Assembly (NCBI GenBank): GCA_019722365.1
Contig: JADFUC010001075.1
Span: 1-64,000 of the forward strand
DNA: 64,000 nt
Direction of reading: 5' to 3'
DNA from: Lithospermum erythrorhizon
Taxonomy: Eukaryota > Streptophyta > Magnoliopsida > Boraginales > Boraginaceae
The position numbers and the translations under genes are program-made. The notes under the pieces were generated by a model. The model searched no databases, was not told the DNA's origin, and worked only from the letters and a program-made list of their open reading frames with translations. This document shows, piece after piece, positions 1 through 13,139 of the stretch. Numbering within the stretch: position 1 is the stretch's first letter; each line of letters opens with the position of its first letter.

Positions 1-589
1 CTGTTGTGCTTCGTTCAGTTACGTATTGCTGAATATCAATATCTCTTGCTATACTAACGTGTCACCTAACATATGCGTTATGATCCCGCTTAAAGCGGGC
101 GTTTGACATAGTCAAAGCACCTGACTCATATAACATAGATAGTTATATCACAGTTTTTAAGAATCGTTAAACCCCGATAGTTCTTAAATTCTGGGACACG
201 GATACATATCTTCTGATTTTTGCGTGATCCAAACTAGCTCCTTAGTTATACAATGACGGCCCATTAGATTGATTAGACTTACAAGCTCATGATCCAAGAA
301 AATTGATCGTAACCGATGTTATGTTGATAAAGTAAATGCTAGTTGCCCCGAGCCATTAACATTTGATTAGAGGAAACACATGGATATCTTCGTTTCCTAG
401 ACTTGAGGCGTTCTCTTGTCAATCCTTACAGGTTGCCTCTCTAGAAACTATAGATTTGCCTTGGGATTTACTATTTCAAGCAACCGTGAAATAATAAAAA
501 ATACTATGAATGAATTTACACATTCATATAATGTGGTCTGTCCAGTTAACTTCAAAACAAAATTACCTTGTTCAATCGATTATAACTTA

Positions 590-1015
590 ATTCACAGTAA
601 ATGAACTAGCTCCCACTAAATTTTTTGTATAGATTCGTTTTTCTTCGCCGGTCTCGATGAAATCAAACATTGATTTAATCACGGAAAGAAGAATATATCG
701 ACTCGAGATCTTTGGCTTAGAGATCACATGTGGATCCTCAGCGAGCATAAATCTCTTAGGTCCTTTAGGACATGCAAAGCCGGAAGGCAATGATTACAAT
801 CACGTCCTTAACTAGAAAGCTACTTACAAGTAGTCTTTACATCCATCTGCTCGGTCTACGAACAATAAGAATCAACGTTGACAGATTGATACGATATAGT
901 CATATACATCTGTGGACAAAATGGGTTTTAAGCATTTTTTGATCTGATACCATGAAAGCGTGGACATTATCATTTTTTGGGTCAGTTTCTTCTCAAATAT
1001 CCACTTACACTTTCA
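590..1015 (-). pseudogene. copia reverse transcriptase remnant
   Basis: On the minus strand, 1009-983 reads CKWIFEKKL, the opening motif of copia RT (usual form KWVFK.KL). The sibling copy at 39363 reads CKWVFLEKLDPDGNV. Downstream, to about 590, the two copies stay alignable at the nucleotide level, including the shared peptide end VGASSFT. Frames are broken repeatedly, so no product is expected. Confidence 0.55.
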
Positions 1016-2934
1016 CGTTGAATTCGAACCCGCTGGATTAAGTGTAACGAGGAATAAATCCGTTTTGGTATATATAAATTTATTCAGTTACATGGTAGTT
1101 AGCCATTCTCGAGTTATCATTGGGTAGGTTTACAACACATTAAAGTGTTAAAACACATTTATCTTATTAAATACATATTCTTTAATAACATTACCAGCAA
1201 TACAAATTGGTTGGTAATGTTGTAATACTGAGTTCAAGCAACTTTGAGTACTCTCCGGTATACTAAACTCGACCTCATTCATGAATTACTTGGCTAACGG
1301 TGTTTCACATGGGACAAGCATCCGTACTATTCTCACATTGATTCGGTGAGACCAACAGCGATCGATTCCCGTAACTATAATTACCTCATTCTCTTGATTT
1401 ACAACAAAGTGTATTCGAATCCGGCTTGAATATCTTTAGTAAAACCCAGATTCTATTATAGGGTGTGCTATGTAAATGATCGTGATGTACAACACATGAT
1501 CGACATGACATCTGATGATCATATTACCATGTAATAGATTCTGACCACTCTCGATTCACATTAGGGTCACTACTTTGTGGGAGCAGGACCTCTAACAAAG
1601 TTGCACTTGTCAAAGAGAGTTGCGCATCCAAGCTTCGTGAGGTATTACAACAACGATTAAATGTCATCTAAGCTTATATTCGTAACTAATATAGCATATG
1701 TCACATAAATGTAATTGAGCTTACAAGTGTACAATAATCTATTACTATTATACGCTTTTCGAGTTGTAATAGAATTCCTTTAATACTCGATGTGTAAACA
1801 TTATGTCTTTGTTGTGGTACCAGCAACTTTTAAGGAACTCGAGGTTCCTCTTGCTCTTGACCCTTTTGATTTTAATCAAATATCAAGATGAATAATTCTA
1901 ACTCCATTGTATTGTATTTAGGTTCTGACTTTGATCTTGATGATCTAGCTTGTTTTCTTATTCTCGTTTGAGATGTGAATTTCCAATAACGATATCAAGT
2001 ACCAATAATCATTGATCATTACTTAGGAACATTCAAGCTTTGGATCGCTCACTTAAGCAGACATGTTGCGACAAGTGGATGTCGATAAGGAATGAGTTTA
2101 AGCAGACATGGCTGTAGTCGACAGTAGACCATTGACTTGATCGAAACTAAATGTTTGATTCATTTATGACTATATGTTCATTTATTGACTATATGACTAT
2201 ATGTTCATTTAATGAATCACCATTTGTAAGGTAAATAGAGTGAGTTATATACTCGACTCGTGTATTCTGGATTCTATTTCGCTCGGATGACCTCAGTCAT
2301 CATGTATGATTATTCATAACGTCATCCTTGTCTTTTGCATTGAAGCGTTAGCAATGCATCGGTAATTGTCACATAATATTCCTTATATAACCCGAAGGTT
2401 CTAATACTAGATTGGTGTCTCGTAAGAGCCATGAATATATTCAAGTCACATATTTATTTAGACTCTTATACTTTATAATGGAATCTTATACATACAATAA
2501 ATTATAATTCTATAGTAGATGAAAATAAATATCGGAGTTTCCTTGATTATTTACATGATGACATAATCTCGACATTCGGCCCATTAAATCTTCGGATCTT
2601 CAACCAAAACAAGTTTAAAATCCTTTCAATTTCATGAAAAATAAATCTAATCAAAATATCAAAAATACGGTTATGATGAACTTGAAATGTACAACATATA
2701 TATATTAAACCCATGGGTTAATTTTCATAACATATATTTATGACATAAATATAAACATAATTAAAAATAAAATTGTTATTAAAACATGAATCATATTAAA
2801 TGTAGGCGAAATTATACAAACTTATTTAAATCTTAAAAAAGCATATCGGGTTCATTTAAATTTGCATAAAATGGAACTTCTAAAATATATATTCATATAT
2901 ATATTAAATCAGAATATTTATAGTCTGCGATTAG

Positions 2935-3812
2935 ATTTAAAAACAATTCTTCGAAGCCTCGTTTGAATTCGATATGCTAATGACTTGATTTGTAGTGCCT
3001 AGTTAGTCCATGACGGGAGGAGTTGAATCCAGCAGGTTTGCTACAATTGGATAACAATTTGATGAAGAAACCGAATCAAAACGTTGATTTGTCTCATAGA
3101 ATAAATCGGCCCCTCAGGTGGAGGAGGAGAAGCACAGGAGGAAATTCTCTAGATGGAGGCTAGGTTTTGTGAGTTTTGTTGCATTAAGATTTTCATGTAA
3201 AACCTCAATTATATGAAGCTCACATAAAACCTAAGCCGTTATTTAATTAGTCTTATCAAGGTAATTAAAATAAACGAAAACTCCATTTAAGTCAAACAAA
3301 TAAGCTTAACCAACTCATTGAGAAATTAATCTTATCGAGTTCGATTAAACAAGATCGATTAACAAGTTAATTAATTGATCTAACAAAAATTCAATTCATT
3401 CAAACTCTTCAATTTATTTACATTACTCGTGTAATGTAATTATCCCAATTAGGAATCTAAGTATGTTACAATCAACTTCCCAATTTAGCAAGGCAGTTTA
3501 TTTCTTACATGAAATGTAACTTCAGCGTCATTGTATGTGTGTGTAACTTATACATGCTCGGATAATAGAAATTCGTATAATAATATAATAGACTATTAAT
3601 ATTATTATAACGGTTATTCATAGGATCTAGCAATCGGCATATCCCACGGTATTATCGTAGAACGACTAGTAATTAAAATTACTAGCAGTTTGATATTTAA
3701 AATGGTTGATGTTCCGTTTATGTAATCCACGTTCACTAAACTAGTAAATGGTGTTACAACAATTTGTCATGAGGGCATAATATGTAAAACCAATAACTAT
3801 TGATTTCCAACA
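2935..3812 (-). repeat. 5' LTR of the left copia relic
   Basis: The minus strand begins TGTTGGAAAT at 3812. It aligns in order with the LTR copies at 32254-33205 and 33459-34489: the ACTAGT-containing stretch, the tract after GCTAGATC, and the downstream stretch with the GGATTCAACYCCTCC-like motif are shared. The inner edge near 2935 is approximate because the copies diverge there and no primer-binding site is legible. Confidence 0.7.
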
Positions 3813-4009
3813 TCTACCTACTTCTTTGAGTAGTCAAGCTGCGACCCTGACATCTTTTTACTTTGTAGTGGGTTTAGCAATTTCCGACGAAATTACATTG
3901 TAAGCGAAGGCGAAGCGGAAGAACGTTCATTTACGCCCACGTGTTTGTTTAGGTACAACCTTCATCTTTGACCACTTTGAGTTATAGTTCTTGACATATT
4001 ATAAGGAAT

Positions 4010-4255
4010 GGGTCATTAATGTGGCCCAATAATACTTTACTGAGTAATTTTGGATGCCAAGGCCAGCTCCCCAATCATTATGACCCACGCGGTCTCCATA
4101 AGTGGACTTTATTTAGAGATACGATGGACGCTTCTTCTATGGGCGTAATACATCAAAAGTCTGGCCGTGAGACTTTTATACAACTCTTCTTAGAATATCA
4201 AATTTGCGCTCTGTTTTGCAATTTTTTTGGGCAGTTCTTCCTCGGGTAACTTTCC
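4010..4255 (-). pseudogene. gypsy integrase zinc-finger region remnant
   Basis: On the minus strand this reads EELYKS, then a run resembling the HHCC-domain segment of gypsy integrase, then ELALASKI and IIGPH. The family form is LY(K/R).S..GPLL.C, then EVHEG.CG.H.G.R.LA.KILR.GYYWPT. The equivalent part of the second gypsy element, at 42615-42424, is better kept (YQGELYRKSWDGPLL). Several in-frame stops are present. Confidence 0.6.
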
Positions 4256-4639
4256 CGATAGTCAAATTTGATTATGAGACTTCTATAATTGCCGTCTGAC
4301 ATAGGTAAGGGAACCGCTGCCTCCTCGTAGATAAGGCTCTCCTCATGCTCAATATAGTTCCCATAGCTATGTCACATGTCATTGGTAGCCAACATGGAAA
4401 GATGATTTGCATGTTCATTTTTCTGCGGGGTATATGCTCGAAAATACCCACGTAATAAGAGCTTCTTGCTCACAGGGAGTTGCTTTGGCATGGTATTTAC
4501 GGAGACTTTCCTCTTGAATCCGCGCCCAATCTCCCTTATTTGCTCAATGACCAACTTTTGAATCTCCATGAACTACAATCGAGCCACACTTTCGAGTTTG
4601 GGCTAATGACAATCCAGTAACCATAGCTTGGTCGATTGT

Positions 4640-5400
4640 CTTTCTGGGGATTCGGGTAATAGTTCAATTCCTCAAAGACCTTCTTGGCGCTCCTCGTCCA
4701 GCCCAAACTTCGTCTTTTGAGCACGCCTTAATTTTTTTTAAAGTAGATTCCGATCCTAATCAAGATATGAACACATTTGAGGGCCACTAGAGCGCCCGTG
4801 ACCATTGTACTTTTTTGTAATATTTGGGGGCTTATACGCCTTATAGAATCAATCTTTATCGGGCCGTTCATTGCCTCTCATTGATCATGAAGTCGAGAAA
4901 TTTCCCGAAGTCACTCCAAAGAACATTTCTCAAGATTGATGCGTAATCGGCTTTTTCCGACCTACGGTTTCTTCCCGATTGACAGTGTTGAGCTCTGCGC
5001 TCTTCGCTGACATGTCATCTACGCGGAATTTCCATGTTACTTCTTATTTGATCAAGAAGATGGCGTTAATGTAATCCTTTCATAAGTAGCTCCGACATTT
5101 TTTAACCCGAAAGACGTACCTTCCAGCCCGATTGTAACCCGTACTCGATTATGAAGTTTTTTATGCTTCTCCCCGATCTTCCTCTTTTAAAGGCGCGATG
5201 AAAGGTGATGCCAGGCGTCAAGAAATAAAAATTTACGTGGCCGTGACACTTCCCGTCCATGAAACTGCCAGGACAAGGTAAAAGGATAATAATCCTAGGA
5301 CCGCCTTATTCAAATTTGTAAAATCGTACCCGTCACGCCCGCTTTGCCATTAGATTTTTTCACCGTGACCATGATAACGATCCATTATAGGTGCCAATTC
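4640..5400 (-). pseudogene. gypsy reverse transcriptase remnant
   Basis: On the minus strand, 5368-5340 reads VKKSNGK and, after a frame change, 5335-5290 reads DFTNLNKA, the RT finger motif (usual form V.VKK.NGKWR.C.DFT.LNKACPKD). The catalytic loop survives as VDDM.AKS at about 5024-5005, with the leading residues of YVDD lost. A segment near 4680 reads FEEL, matching the RT to RNase H linker (AFEELK). The normal spacing between motifs is roughly kept, so this is decay in place rather than rearrangement. Confidence 0.7.
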
Positions 5401-6469
5401 CCCAAAATGGCTTCAGTCTTCATCAATTTTCTGCGCCTCCTCGGATCACCAAATTTTTCTCTTTGGAGAAATTTCTCTTTCTTTTGTTTCACGGTTTGTA
5501 GGAGGATCAGATGTAACTTTGTATAAAGAGATCTGCTTGAAATTGACTCCGGTATATCCTTTGGTGAAAAATAAACACTGTACTTTTCAAATGAGTTTCA
5601 TTAATTCTTCCGATGACCGGGCTTCAACGAGTTTCCAATCTGAAAGTCCTCTCGGGTTTTGTTAGATCCTAACTAGACAACCTGGGAGTCGTGAGGGGTT
5701 CGTTCTTCGACTATATCTCTCTCGAGGGAGGTTGTGTGAACTCACTTTCCCCGAGCTTGAGTCGTTTTCATGACTTCGGGGGTTCTGCAGTGCCTTTTAC
5801 GTCGAAGTGGATCTTTGATGAGGTCCCTCTTGGGATGATAATTGATAACACACCCTAGCTCTTTTCGATCCCCAGAGACCAGCAGAGCTCTCACTTTGTT
5901 GTGGGGGCTTCATATTTAAATGGAAGTCGGCCTTGGCCACAGTGTAGTTAGAATTGGACTACCGATGGGAAGCTGTTGTAGGAGGGGTCGGATATATCCA
6001 CCGTTATGAAAGATGCCCTTATAGTTTGAGAGTTCTCATACTTCCTCTTGTGTGAAGTCAATTCGACTATTCCCACGGATCAATGGAATGCCCGTGAATC
6101 GTATTAAAGGTGTGCAAGCTGATTTCAAAGGTTGCGAGGTAAACCCGATCTATCGTAGGCCGAGATCTGAGGATATCCATGAGAATCACTTGTCCACCAA
6201 CAAGCGTACGAGGAAATTTGCAATCACGGGACTAATAATGAAAGGATTATCATGGGGGGACTTGATTCCTTGGCTCCTCCTGGGAAGAGGTCCCAACAAC
6301 TGCTATCCGATTGTCTTGAGGATTGGAGATTAATCGCCCCTCTGCTTGAGCCTCGAAATCGTATCGATTAGATCTCGCCAATCAGTGGACTTTGGCCGGG
6401 GTTTATTGTTTTCCGGGCGACTCCGTGAGTCGCCTTGGGGATCGTTCCCCTAGTCTACCGTCACTTGAA

Positions 6470-7349
6470 CTCTTTTAAGTGTCCCGCCCGGATGAGCTTT
6501 TCTATTTTTGTGTTCAACGGGCGACATTCATCCGTGTCGTAGCCATGATCTCGGTGATGAACGATATCCTTTTATCTCTTACGTTTGGTGGGGCCTTGAG
6601 GTTTTGAGGTTTTGGAAACATTTATGATCTCCACTTTTGAGGCAGAGCCCCCTCCCGTATCGTTGTGCTTAATGGAGTATTGGAGGTATATATTGGTTTT
6701 TTGGGTTGTCTTACTATCCCATTCTCTCTCCTCAGGGACTTTCCTTTTTGCTTTTTCTTGTGGTTTAGCTGCAATCGGTCCCATACCGGTGTCTTCCTCT
6801 TGGATCTTTAAGGTTCCCTTCTAGCTTGGATTTCTATTACTCCTCACATCTTTTAGTGACCCCGGGCGCAATCCGTGGAAGAACGAAATCATGGACACCT
6901 TCTCGTCCATGATATGTATATTAGTTAACACCACTGGAACCCGTTAAAATAACTCCACAATTTCTCCCAGTTTTTGTTTTCAAGTTCGTGATGCCTCTTA
7001 CGTCACCGTCGGCCGTGATAGATGCTGAACTTATTCATAAACAAGTCCACAATGTCTTTCCGGTGATCAAAGAGAGTTGGGTGGTAAGTTGAACCCCGTT
7101 TAACTTATGACCTCAAACCAAACTACTGGAAAGCTCACTATACACGTCATCTTGGCCCCAAAGGCATTAGGCGCAGAGATCATAAACGTTTAGATGATTG
7201 ATGGGGTCCCCCATACCGTCGAAAGTCCTAAACTTCGGCATCCTGAACCCGCTGCGTAGAGTTAAATGCTCTTGTCGGTTGATGAGTCTCTTTTTCCGTG
7301 GGTCTTCTAGATGTGCTAAGCCTCGGGTCTTCATCTCTAGATTCATCAA
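6470..7349 (-). pseudogene. gypsy gag remnant
   Basis: A 60-residue frame at 7349-7167 contains FRMPKFRTFDGMGDPINHL, which matches the start of the plant retrotransposon gag domain (typical form: P.F..PKF..YDG..DP..HL). Some 700 bases further on, at 6563-6470, a second piece reads HHRDHGYDTDECR followed by a segment ending IEKLIRAGHLKEF. This is the conserved gag C-terminal motif of Tat-type elements, in which a CEFHRDHGH.TE.C-like sequence precedes a helix. The pieces are in different frames and stops lie between them. Gag would have formed the virus-like particle; this copy cannot encode one. Confidence 0.75.
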
Positions 7350-7740
7350 ATCTTTCTTGGGTATTTTACGGTGTCCTACCGTGGGACTTGTCTCTATTCC
7401 TTGGGTTGGTCAGCCACTCCACTTGTCTTGGGCCTTGGGAGGTCCCGAGGTAATGTTCCCCGAGATGCTGGGGGTATTGCCCTACTTCTAGCCCTAGTTG
7501 TCACACACGGGTTGCGGGGCGTTGCTCCTTGCTCGTTCTTTGCGGCGGTGTTGAGTGCCCGATGCTAGGTTCCCGCTCACTGAGAATGGTGTTCAATTTT
7601 TGACATTGTGGGTGCTCAAGGTAATAAAGACTATTGTTTGAGTTTGCTATGACGTTATAACGTATCCTTGATGGTTTATGATTAATAGTGCCCAAAGTAG
7701 ATTGATGGAATTCATTGTAGTCGTTTGATGCTTCAATGAG

Positions 7741-8323
7741 GGTAAACTAGAAAATTATAGATATTACACTTTGTGGGTCATTTTTGAAATAACAAATCAA
7801 TTTTTAATAATTAATTTCAATTAATTCAATTAGAAAAACACCACGTCTCATGACCACCCTTACCCGCGCCGCCCCGACCACCACGGTAACTAGGTTAAAA
7901 TGAAATAAGATGGCGCGTGAAGGAAGGCATGAAGCCGGGTTCGTGTCCTGTTGTGGGGAAGCTTGGTTCATGTCACGCTATGGAGGACCCGATTTAAGCT
8001 ATGGATGTGCAATGTCAATGGTCTTATATTTGTTGGTCGCGTGTAGCTTATCTGTATTAATTGGTCTTCATCTTTTTGTAATTTGTTTGAATGTAAATCT
8101 TTTCTCGTCGTTGCATAGGCAGGGGTGAGTTTTGGGAGTAAAGGGTAGGGTGAGGGTGAGGCTCTGGTAGAGATTGGGGGTAAGGTTGAAGGTGATGTGT
8201 ATTTATTTAATTGAATTAATTAAAATTAATTATTAAAATTGATCTAATTAAGTGTTTGTTATTTTAAAAATAACTCATAAAGTGTAATATATATAATTTT
8301 TCTATTTTGTCCTTAGGTTTACC
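7741..8323. mobile_element. non-autonomous TIR element (MITE or MULE-like), 583 bp
   Basis: The left end (7741-7848, starting GGTAAACTAGAAAATTATAG) and the reverse complement of the right end (8323-8216, starting GGTAAACCTAAGGACAAAAT) match along about 110 bases. They share ATATTACACTTTRTGRGTYA and the AATAATTAATTTYAATTAATTCAATTA tract in opposite orientation. TIRs this long suggest a Mutator-like derivative, but no 9-bp target duplication is evident (TTCAATGAG against TATTAAAGT). The middle is GC-richer and holds an open 72-codon frame (7910-8128) that I do not take as a gene. Confidence 0.7.
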
Positions 8324-9141
8324 TATTAAAGTAGAGTTTAGGTGCCAATTTTTTTTTTCAAAAGTTCAGGTTCCAAAAATCACTCCCAAGTGACTGTTTG
8401 AAGGGCTGAAATGTTCAGGTGCCTATCTGAAATGTTTTTCGTAGTTCAGGTACCTGTATGAAATTTAGCCTATTTTATAATATTTTTAAAATTTTGGCAA
8501 TTTGTTAATGGATTGAGTAAATATCGAGCGAGTTGGGTATTTCAAACGAACACCACCTTAGACTTGTACCCAACTCATTAACTATCGAGTCGAGTACTCG
8601 ATTCGATTAACTCGGCGGATCGCTTGAGTTACCAGAGCTCGATGCCAATACTAAATTACTTATAAAACCTTTTCCTCGATAAGAATATGTCAAAGTAGTA
8701 TTTCGTGATTTGTATGTATGTCTTAAGATAGTTGTGAATTGTATTGTGTTTATATATCAGGCGGAGTCCTATCTAAAGACTTAAATAATGATTAAAATTT
8801 CTATAGGATTTATATGAGGTAGAGTTGTAAAAGGACTTCAAATGTCCTTCAATGTTGCATTTGATTTGTATATATTATTTTCTCTTATGTATACAAGATA
8901 AATTAATGATTATGCTAAGGTATAGTTTGATGTTATGGATATATTAAGAGGATTGTGATGATACTTTGTTTGTTGTTGTTGTTATGTATACTCGATAAGA
9001 TAATGGCATATTATAGTCAAGTTATGGATAGGTTAATAGAATTCTAATTCATAATATATGAGTTAGGGATATATGAAGGTAGGATATTGTATATAATATT
9101 GTATTGTTTGTTGTTAAATATACTAAAAGATATAATGATTT
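8324..9141. other. no gene seen; diverged repeat-like sequence
   Basis: This is AT-rich non-coding sequence. A stretch at about 8350-8470 has repeated GTTCAGGT phrases, and 8575-8645 has runs of CGA/CTCGAT (for example CGAGTACTCGATTCGATTAA) of a kind common in plant dispersed repeats. I cannot assign either to a family. Confidence 0.4.
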
Positions 9142-9146
9142 TACGA
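9142..9146. repeat. target-site duplication, left copy (TACGA)
   Basis: TACGA directly precedes the TG terminus of the copia LTR at 9147. The same five bases follow the other LTR at 18195-18199. A 5-bp duplication is the normal size for LTR retrotransposon integration. Confidence 0.85.
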
Positions 9147-10056
9147 TGAAAAGTATTTCGATCAGAATCAGCCAAACCTCATAGATGGTGTAATATGGTA
9201 TAACAAAATAGATATGTAGATTAAACACAATAATAAAAAAAAATGAGACAAGAAGTGTTAACCAGGTTAAATTGTGGAATAACACCTAAGGTGGAAGGCG
9301 GTTGCCCTGGGAAGGATTCACCTAATACTTTGAAATTCTAAACATAGGGATTGCCTGCAGATGCACCCACATTCTACTTAGCCCTATAACTTACTCCCAA
9401 TCTAAACTTCTACAAAACTAGGATCACGTATCTTTTTATCCTTGGCTGCTGCTCTCTGAGTGTTCGACTAACAATGAATATATCAATGTATGCTCTATCT
9501 CAAATATATTTATGGCAAAGTATTATAACATATGTAGTAGTTAGTAGCTTTAGAGAACTACTAGCACACTAACCTATACAACATTTGTGCTCTGGCTATG
9601 CGCCCGCAATTGTATTCTTGATGAATGAATGAAAGATTGCATAAAAAAACAACTTGTGCTCTACTCCTCTTTATATACATAGGTTAGATGAAAAGTATTG
9701 AAAATTCTTTGGGCCAACTTAAATGCGTTTCCATATAATACAAGATCCACTAGGATATCTCAATGCCTAACGAAACATCGAGGCGTGTAGATCTTGACAA
9801 ATCTTCCAAACTGATACTGCAAAGTCTAGGCGACTTGGGCTCACAAGTAATTGCTTGCTATCCAAGATCTCCCCCTTAATGCTTGATTGACCCGTATCAT
9901 ATCATTTGACCATCACGCAAGTAAGGCAGGCGTAGTTTGGGTTCAACACTTGATAGAAAACATCTTCGAGAAGGCTTCAAGCGGTATACGTGGATCTGAC
10001 CCCGTTGTTATAATAGTTGTATACCGGAAAACTTTATGCAACTTCACTCTTGTGGA
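9147..10056 (-). repeat. 3' LTR of the 9.0 kb copia element
   Basis: This is the partner of 17336-18194. The plus-strand start TGAAAAGTATTTCGATCAG parallels TGAAATGAACTCGATCAAA of the other LTR. The outer start on the minus strand is blurred (TCCACAAGAGTGAAG in place of TGTTAAAGAGTGAAG). A G-rich remnant immediately upstream (minus strand AACGGGGGTT, about 10066-10057) is the likely polypurine tract. Confidence 0.85.
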
Positions 10057-13000
10057 AACCCCCGTTTGGATAATTTTTTGTGACAAGTAAATGTGAAGCT
10101 ACTGAATAAGCCCCACCAACCTAAGTGTCCTAAAGTACGATTATGAAACATAAACATAACCATCAATGTAGTCCAACATCAATAGCGGTGAATAACGTCA
10201 TACAAAAACCACCAAATGTACTCCCGCAATTTGTCTACAAAATACTAACCCATTGCAGGCCTCTGGAACAAGGACGAATCGACCCAAGCACCCATATGTT
10301 AAGTCTTCATTATTACCTTCCTCGGCGCCATACAATAATCAACATAAGAGGATCCTACACGATGTTGCGGTGATACTGGGGCCAATTGGCTTCTCAAGCC
10401 CCAGCCCCGACAACTCGAGGGGCCGAGGCTTAGCCAAGCTCATTTCAAGTTAATCTAGCCTCTCCCAGTTGATCTCACTCCTTCAATCTCTCTTGCTAAA
10501 CATCTTAGTTAGGATAGTTGCGGCTTGGCTTCAGGTCTGTGTTTGGTTGAGTTCGGGTATCTTTGGTTAGAAGGCCGTCCATTGCCACTTTCTTTGTAAG
10601 CTTTAGGTGATCATAAGGGCAACATAGACATAACTCCATCTTCACAAATTTGAACCGTCAGGTTTCCAAACCTGGCAGTCTGTATCATGCAAATCAATAT
10701 AGGTTGAAAGTGGAATGTATGACTTGGCATAGTCGATAACGATCGAATGGCACGACCAATGTTGAGTTGTTAAATCAAATCTTAAAACATATAACACTTT
10801 CCCCATGGTGAGACACGTTAGTATTGTTTGAGCAGACTAGAAGGGCAGGATAGCCTTGTGTAGGTGAGTATCTCGGTGAGTATGGAGGTAGCAATTTGAG
10901 TTCAAATACCGGAGCCATGTTTTTCTGATATTCCCGATTAGCTCCTATGATATACGTCTTCAAGAATGTCAGTCTCTGAGTTTGAAATGCCCTGTAACTC
11001 TTCATCACTCTTGAATTTGAAGTCGAAAGTATGTCCTCTGGCTTCACCTTCGATAAGCTTCATCTCACTCTTCTCAATCTTGTGATTAGGCGACTACTTG
11101 AGCTCCCACCACACGGCGCACCTGTCTCTGCAGCATCATCATGAATGGCACGTCCTGAGGAATGTCCAATGTAGGTTTGAGCATTCCTTGATAGTTGCCT
11201 CCCAATAAGGACCTATGCGAAAAATCTTGTACAAAATAATGTTCCCATACAGCCTGCGCTTGAAATCTAGAACTATCCTCGAAGCTATGTCCCCATTACG
11301 TCTTGAGCAACTCTCCTATTTCAGGTTACAGTTTCTATCATCATTCTCCTTGAGCTTACCCTTAGACTTCCTCTTGGATATCCTATAAGCATCCAGGTTG
11401 TCATGATTCTCCTTCAACCCTTCAGACATGAATTTGTCATCAAGCTGCGAGAATCATACCGGGCATAATTCGTACTCCTGCGTATGACGAAATGTGCTTA
11501 TGACCACTTGCCCATTTTCATTTTTAGGCTCCCTTGAATCTTAGTCTTTCCCTTCTTAGCAGCCTTCCTCCTCTCTACTGTCCTTTCAAGTTCCTCAAGA
11601 TCAATCTCATGCTCGGAATGCCTTTATGGTATGCTTGAACCTGAACACAGCATCATCGCTAACTCACCGTGAGTTGATCCTTGAAGATTGATTCCTTCCT
11701 AACGTACCTAGTTATTTTTGCTTCCTCAGTCTTTCTCGTTTCTTGCTACTATCACTCTAGTATCATCTAAATCGACATTAAGTTGGCTCTTCTTAGCCTG
11801 TTGGGCCATAGGAATCATCATAGTATTGGTATCATCAAGCAACCCCAGAGTATTTATTACCAGCTTTGGGTTTCATCAATCACGTTCTGCATCGTTTGAG
11901 AGACATGTCTTTCTCCTCTCGTGGGTCCTTCTCTATACTCTCCTTCTCTATTAGCATCAGCACTAATTACCTGTCATGCATCGTCTCCATATGTAAAGGG
12001 GCTTGACCTTTAATATAATGTCATTGGCTGCCCAGGCTCGCTTCATTTTCTTCCCAAAATCGGGGAATATTAATAATAGTCCCCAAGCCCAGTACCATCG
12101 TCACTATGCAACCATTATCTTGTTAGGTCTGATTCATTAATCGCACTACTAGACTTATCAATAGAAGTTGAAGTAGGTTTAGAGAATTACCAGTATTTTC
12201 TTCGTTTTGAGGCGAAACATGTTGTCGCCTTATTGTTTTAAATCTGATCCCTTTCCTCACCATTAGCAGAATTTGGGTTTTGTTTCTCCTGTAAGCAACG
12301 TCTGCGTTGTTTCTTCTCTGTTTGAATAGAATCGTGTGGAATGTGACTTGAAGTAGGATTGGCCTTCATCTTGGTTTCTCCATAAGCTGTTCACTAGGTC
12401 TCTTTTGATAGGTATTGGAATGTAAGTTTCTTCCATGTCATAAGCTTCATCCTCTTTTTGTTTGCCCATTTAATTTTTGAAATACAATTATGAATATAAA
12501 CTCTGAAACCCTTAGAATGTCTGCAAAGTCTTGAGAGAATTTCAAGAAAGTAATTTGGGAATGTAATTAATCTCCACCTGCGTAAGGTATGAGGAAGCGG
12601 CATAAACAATAAGCCTCCGAATAAGCTTCCTTGCCCTACTGCAGCAATTCGCTTTTTGAAAACCTGCCCCCATTACCCATATAACCGTTGAGCCCTTTAC
12701 TATTCGGTTATTCTGACACTTGGCTCACTTTTAGATGTGTTATAATAATATACTCCGATTCTTGTTGATCAAAAAGTACCTGAGCCTAGAGCAGCCGCCG
12801 GATATTCAAATTGATTTGTATCAATCACTTTATAAAATATCTGCCGGTTGCCTCTGCGGTAGCATGCTCCCAAGTAATAACTTTATCTTCTATTAACTCC
12901 TCTTATAAAGTATTGCACGATTTTAATATCTTTGTTCTCTTTGTCTTTGAACAAGATTCATTGATATACGAGATAGCACTCTTTATTCCAATACATGATA

Positions 13001-13130
13001 AGTCGTGACTCCTAGTTTGACACCATATTCCTCGACATCTTCTTGCATTCCATAATAATTGGGTACATGCTTCATTTATTCTGTTCGGCAATAGACGGGG
13101 AGATGCGGGTTAACTGCTGCTAAACAACTA
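10057..13130 (-). other. 3 kb interval between RNase H and 3' LTR of the copia element
   Basis: After the RNase H motif a minimal copia element would reach its polypurine tract within a few hundred bases; here about 3 kb intervene. Only short frames occur (for example 11047-10775 and 12469-12263, both minus) and none resembles a protein I know. The interval may be an env-like or other extra region, as in Sirevirus-type copia elements, or a later insertion. No internal TIRs or LTRs stand out. Confidence 0.45.
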
Positions 13131-13139
13131 AGATTGTTT

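Larger units (their letters stand above)
1..3812 (-). mobile_element. Ty1/copia LTR element relic, cut by the window edge
   Basis: Read on the minus strand, this stretch opens with an LTR at 3812 (TGTTGGAAATC...) and runs through internal sequence to base 1. It is the same family as the plus-oriented element at 33459-39875. Long collinear matches exist between the reverse complement of about 2040-2300 and 38035-38285, and between the reverse complement of about 590-1010 and 39370-39780. Compared with that copy, it lacks roughly 3 kb between the LTR and about 2600 (the equivalent of about 34740-37770). The copia assignment rests on an RT-like peptide at 983-1009. No long reading frame survives. 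The 3' LTR, if present, lies left of the window. Confidence 0.75.
3840..7700 (-). mobile_element. Ty3/gypsy (Tat-type) element relic
   Basis: This is a GC-richer block than its surroundings. On the minus strand the order is gag (7349-6470), RT (5400-5010), RT/RNase H linker (about 4730-4640) and an integrase zinc-finger region (4255-4010), which is the gag-pol order of Ty3/gypsy elements. Peptides such as HRDHGYDTDEC, DFTNLNKA and VDDM..KS are characteristic of the Tat/Athila branch. Every domain is broken by stops or frameshifts. I found no LTR, so the outer limits are approximate. On the left it abuts the LTR start of the copia relic at 3812, which may have inserted into it. Confidence 0.75.

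Noticed and set aside
10057..13130. env-like gene of the copia element
   Set aside because: Only short broken frames; no signal peptide or transmembrane plus coiled-coil arrangement could be read, so position alone is not enough.
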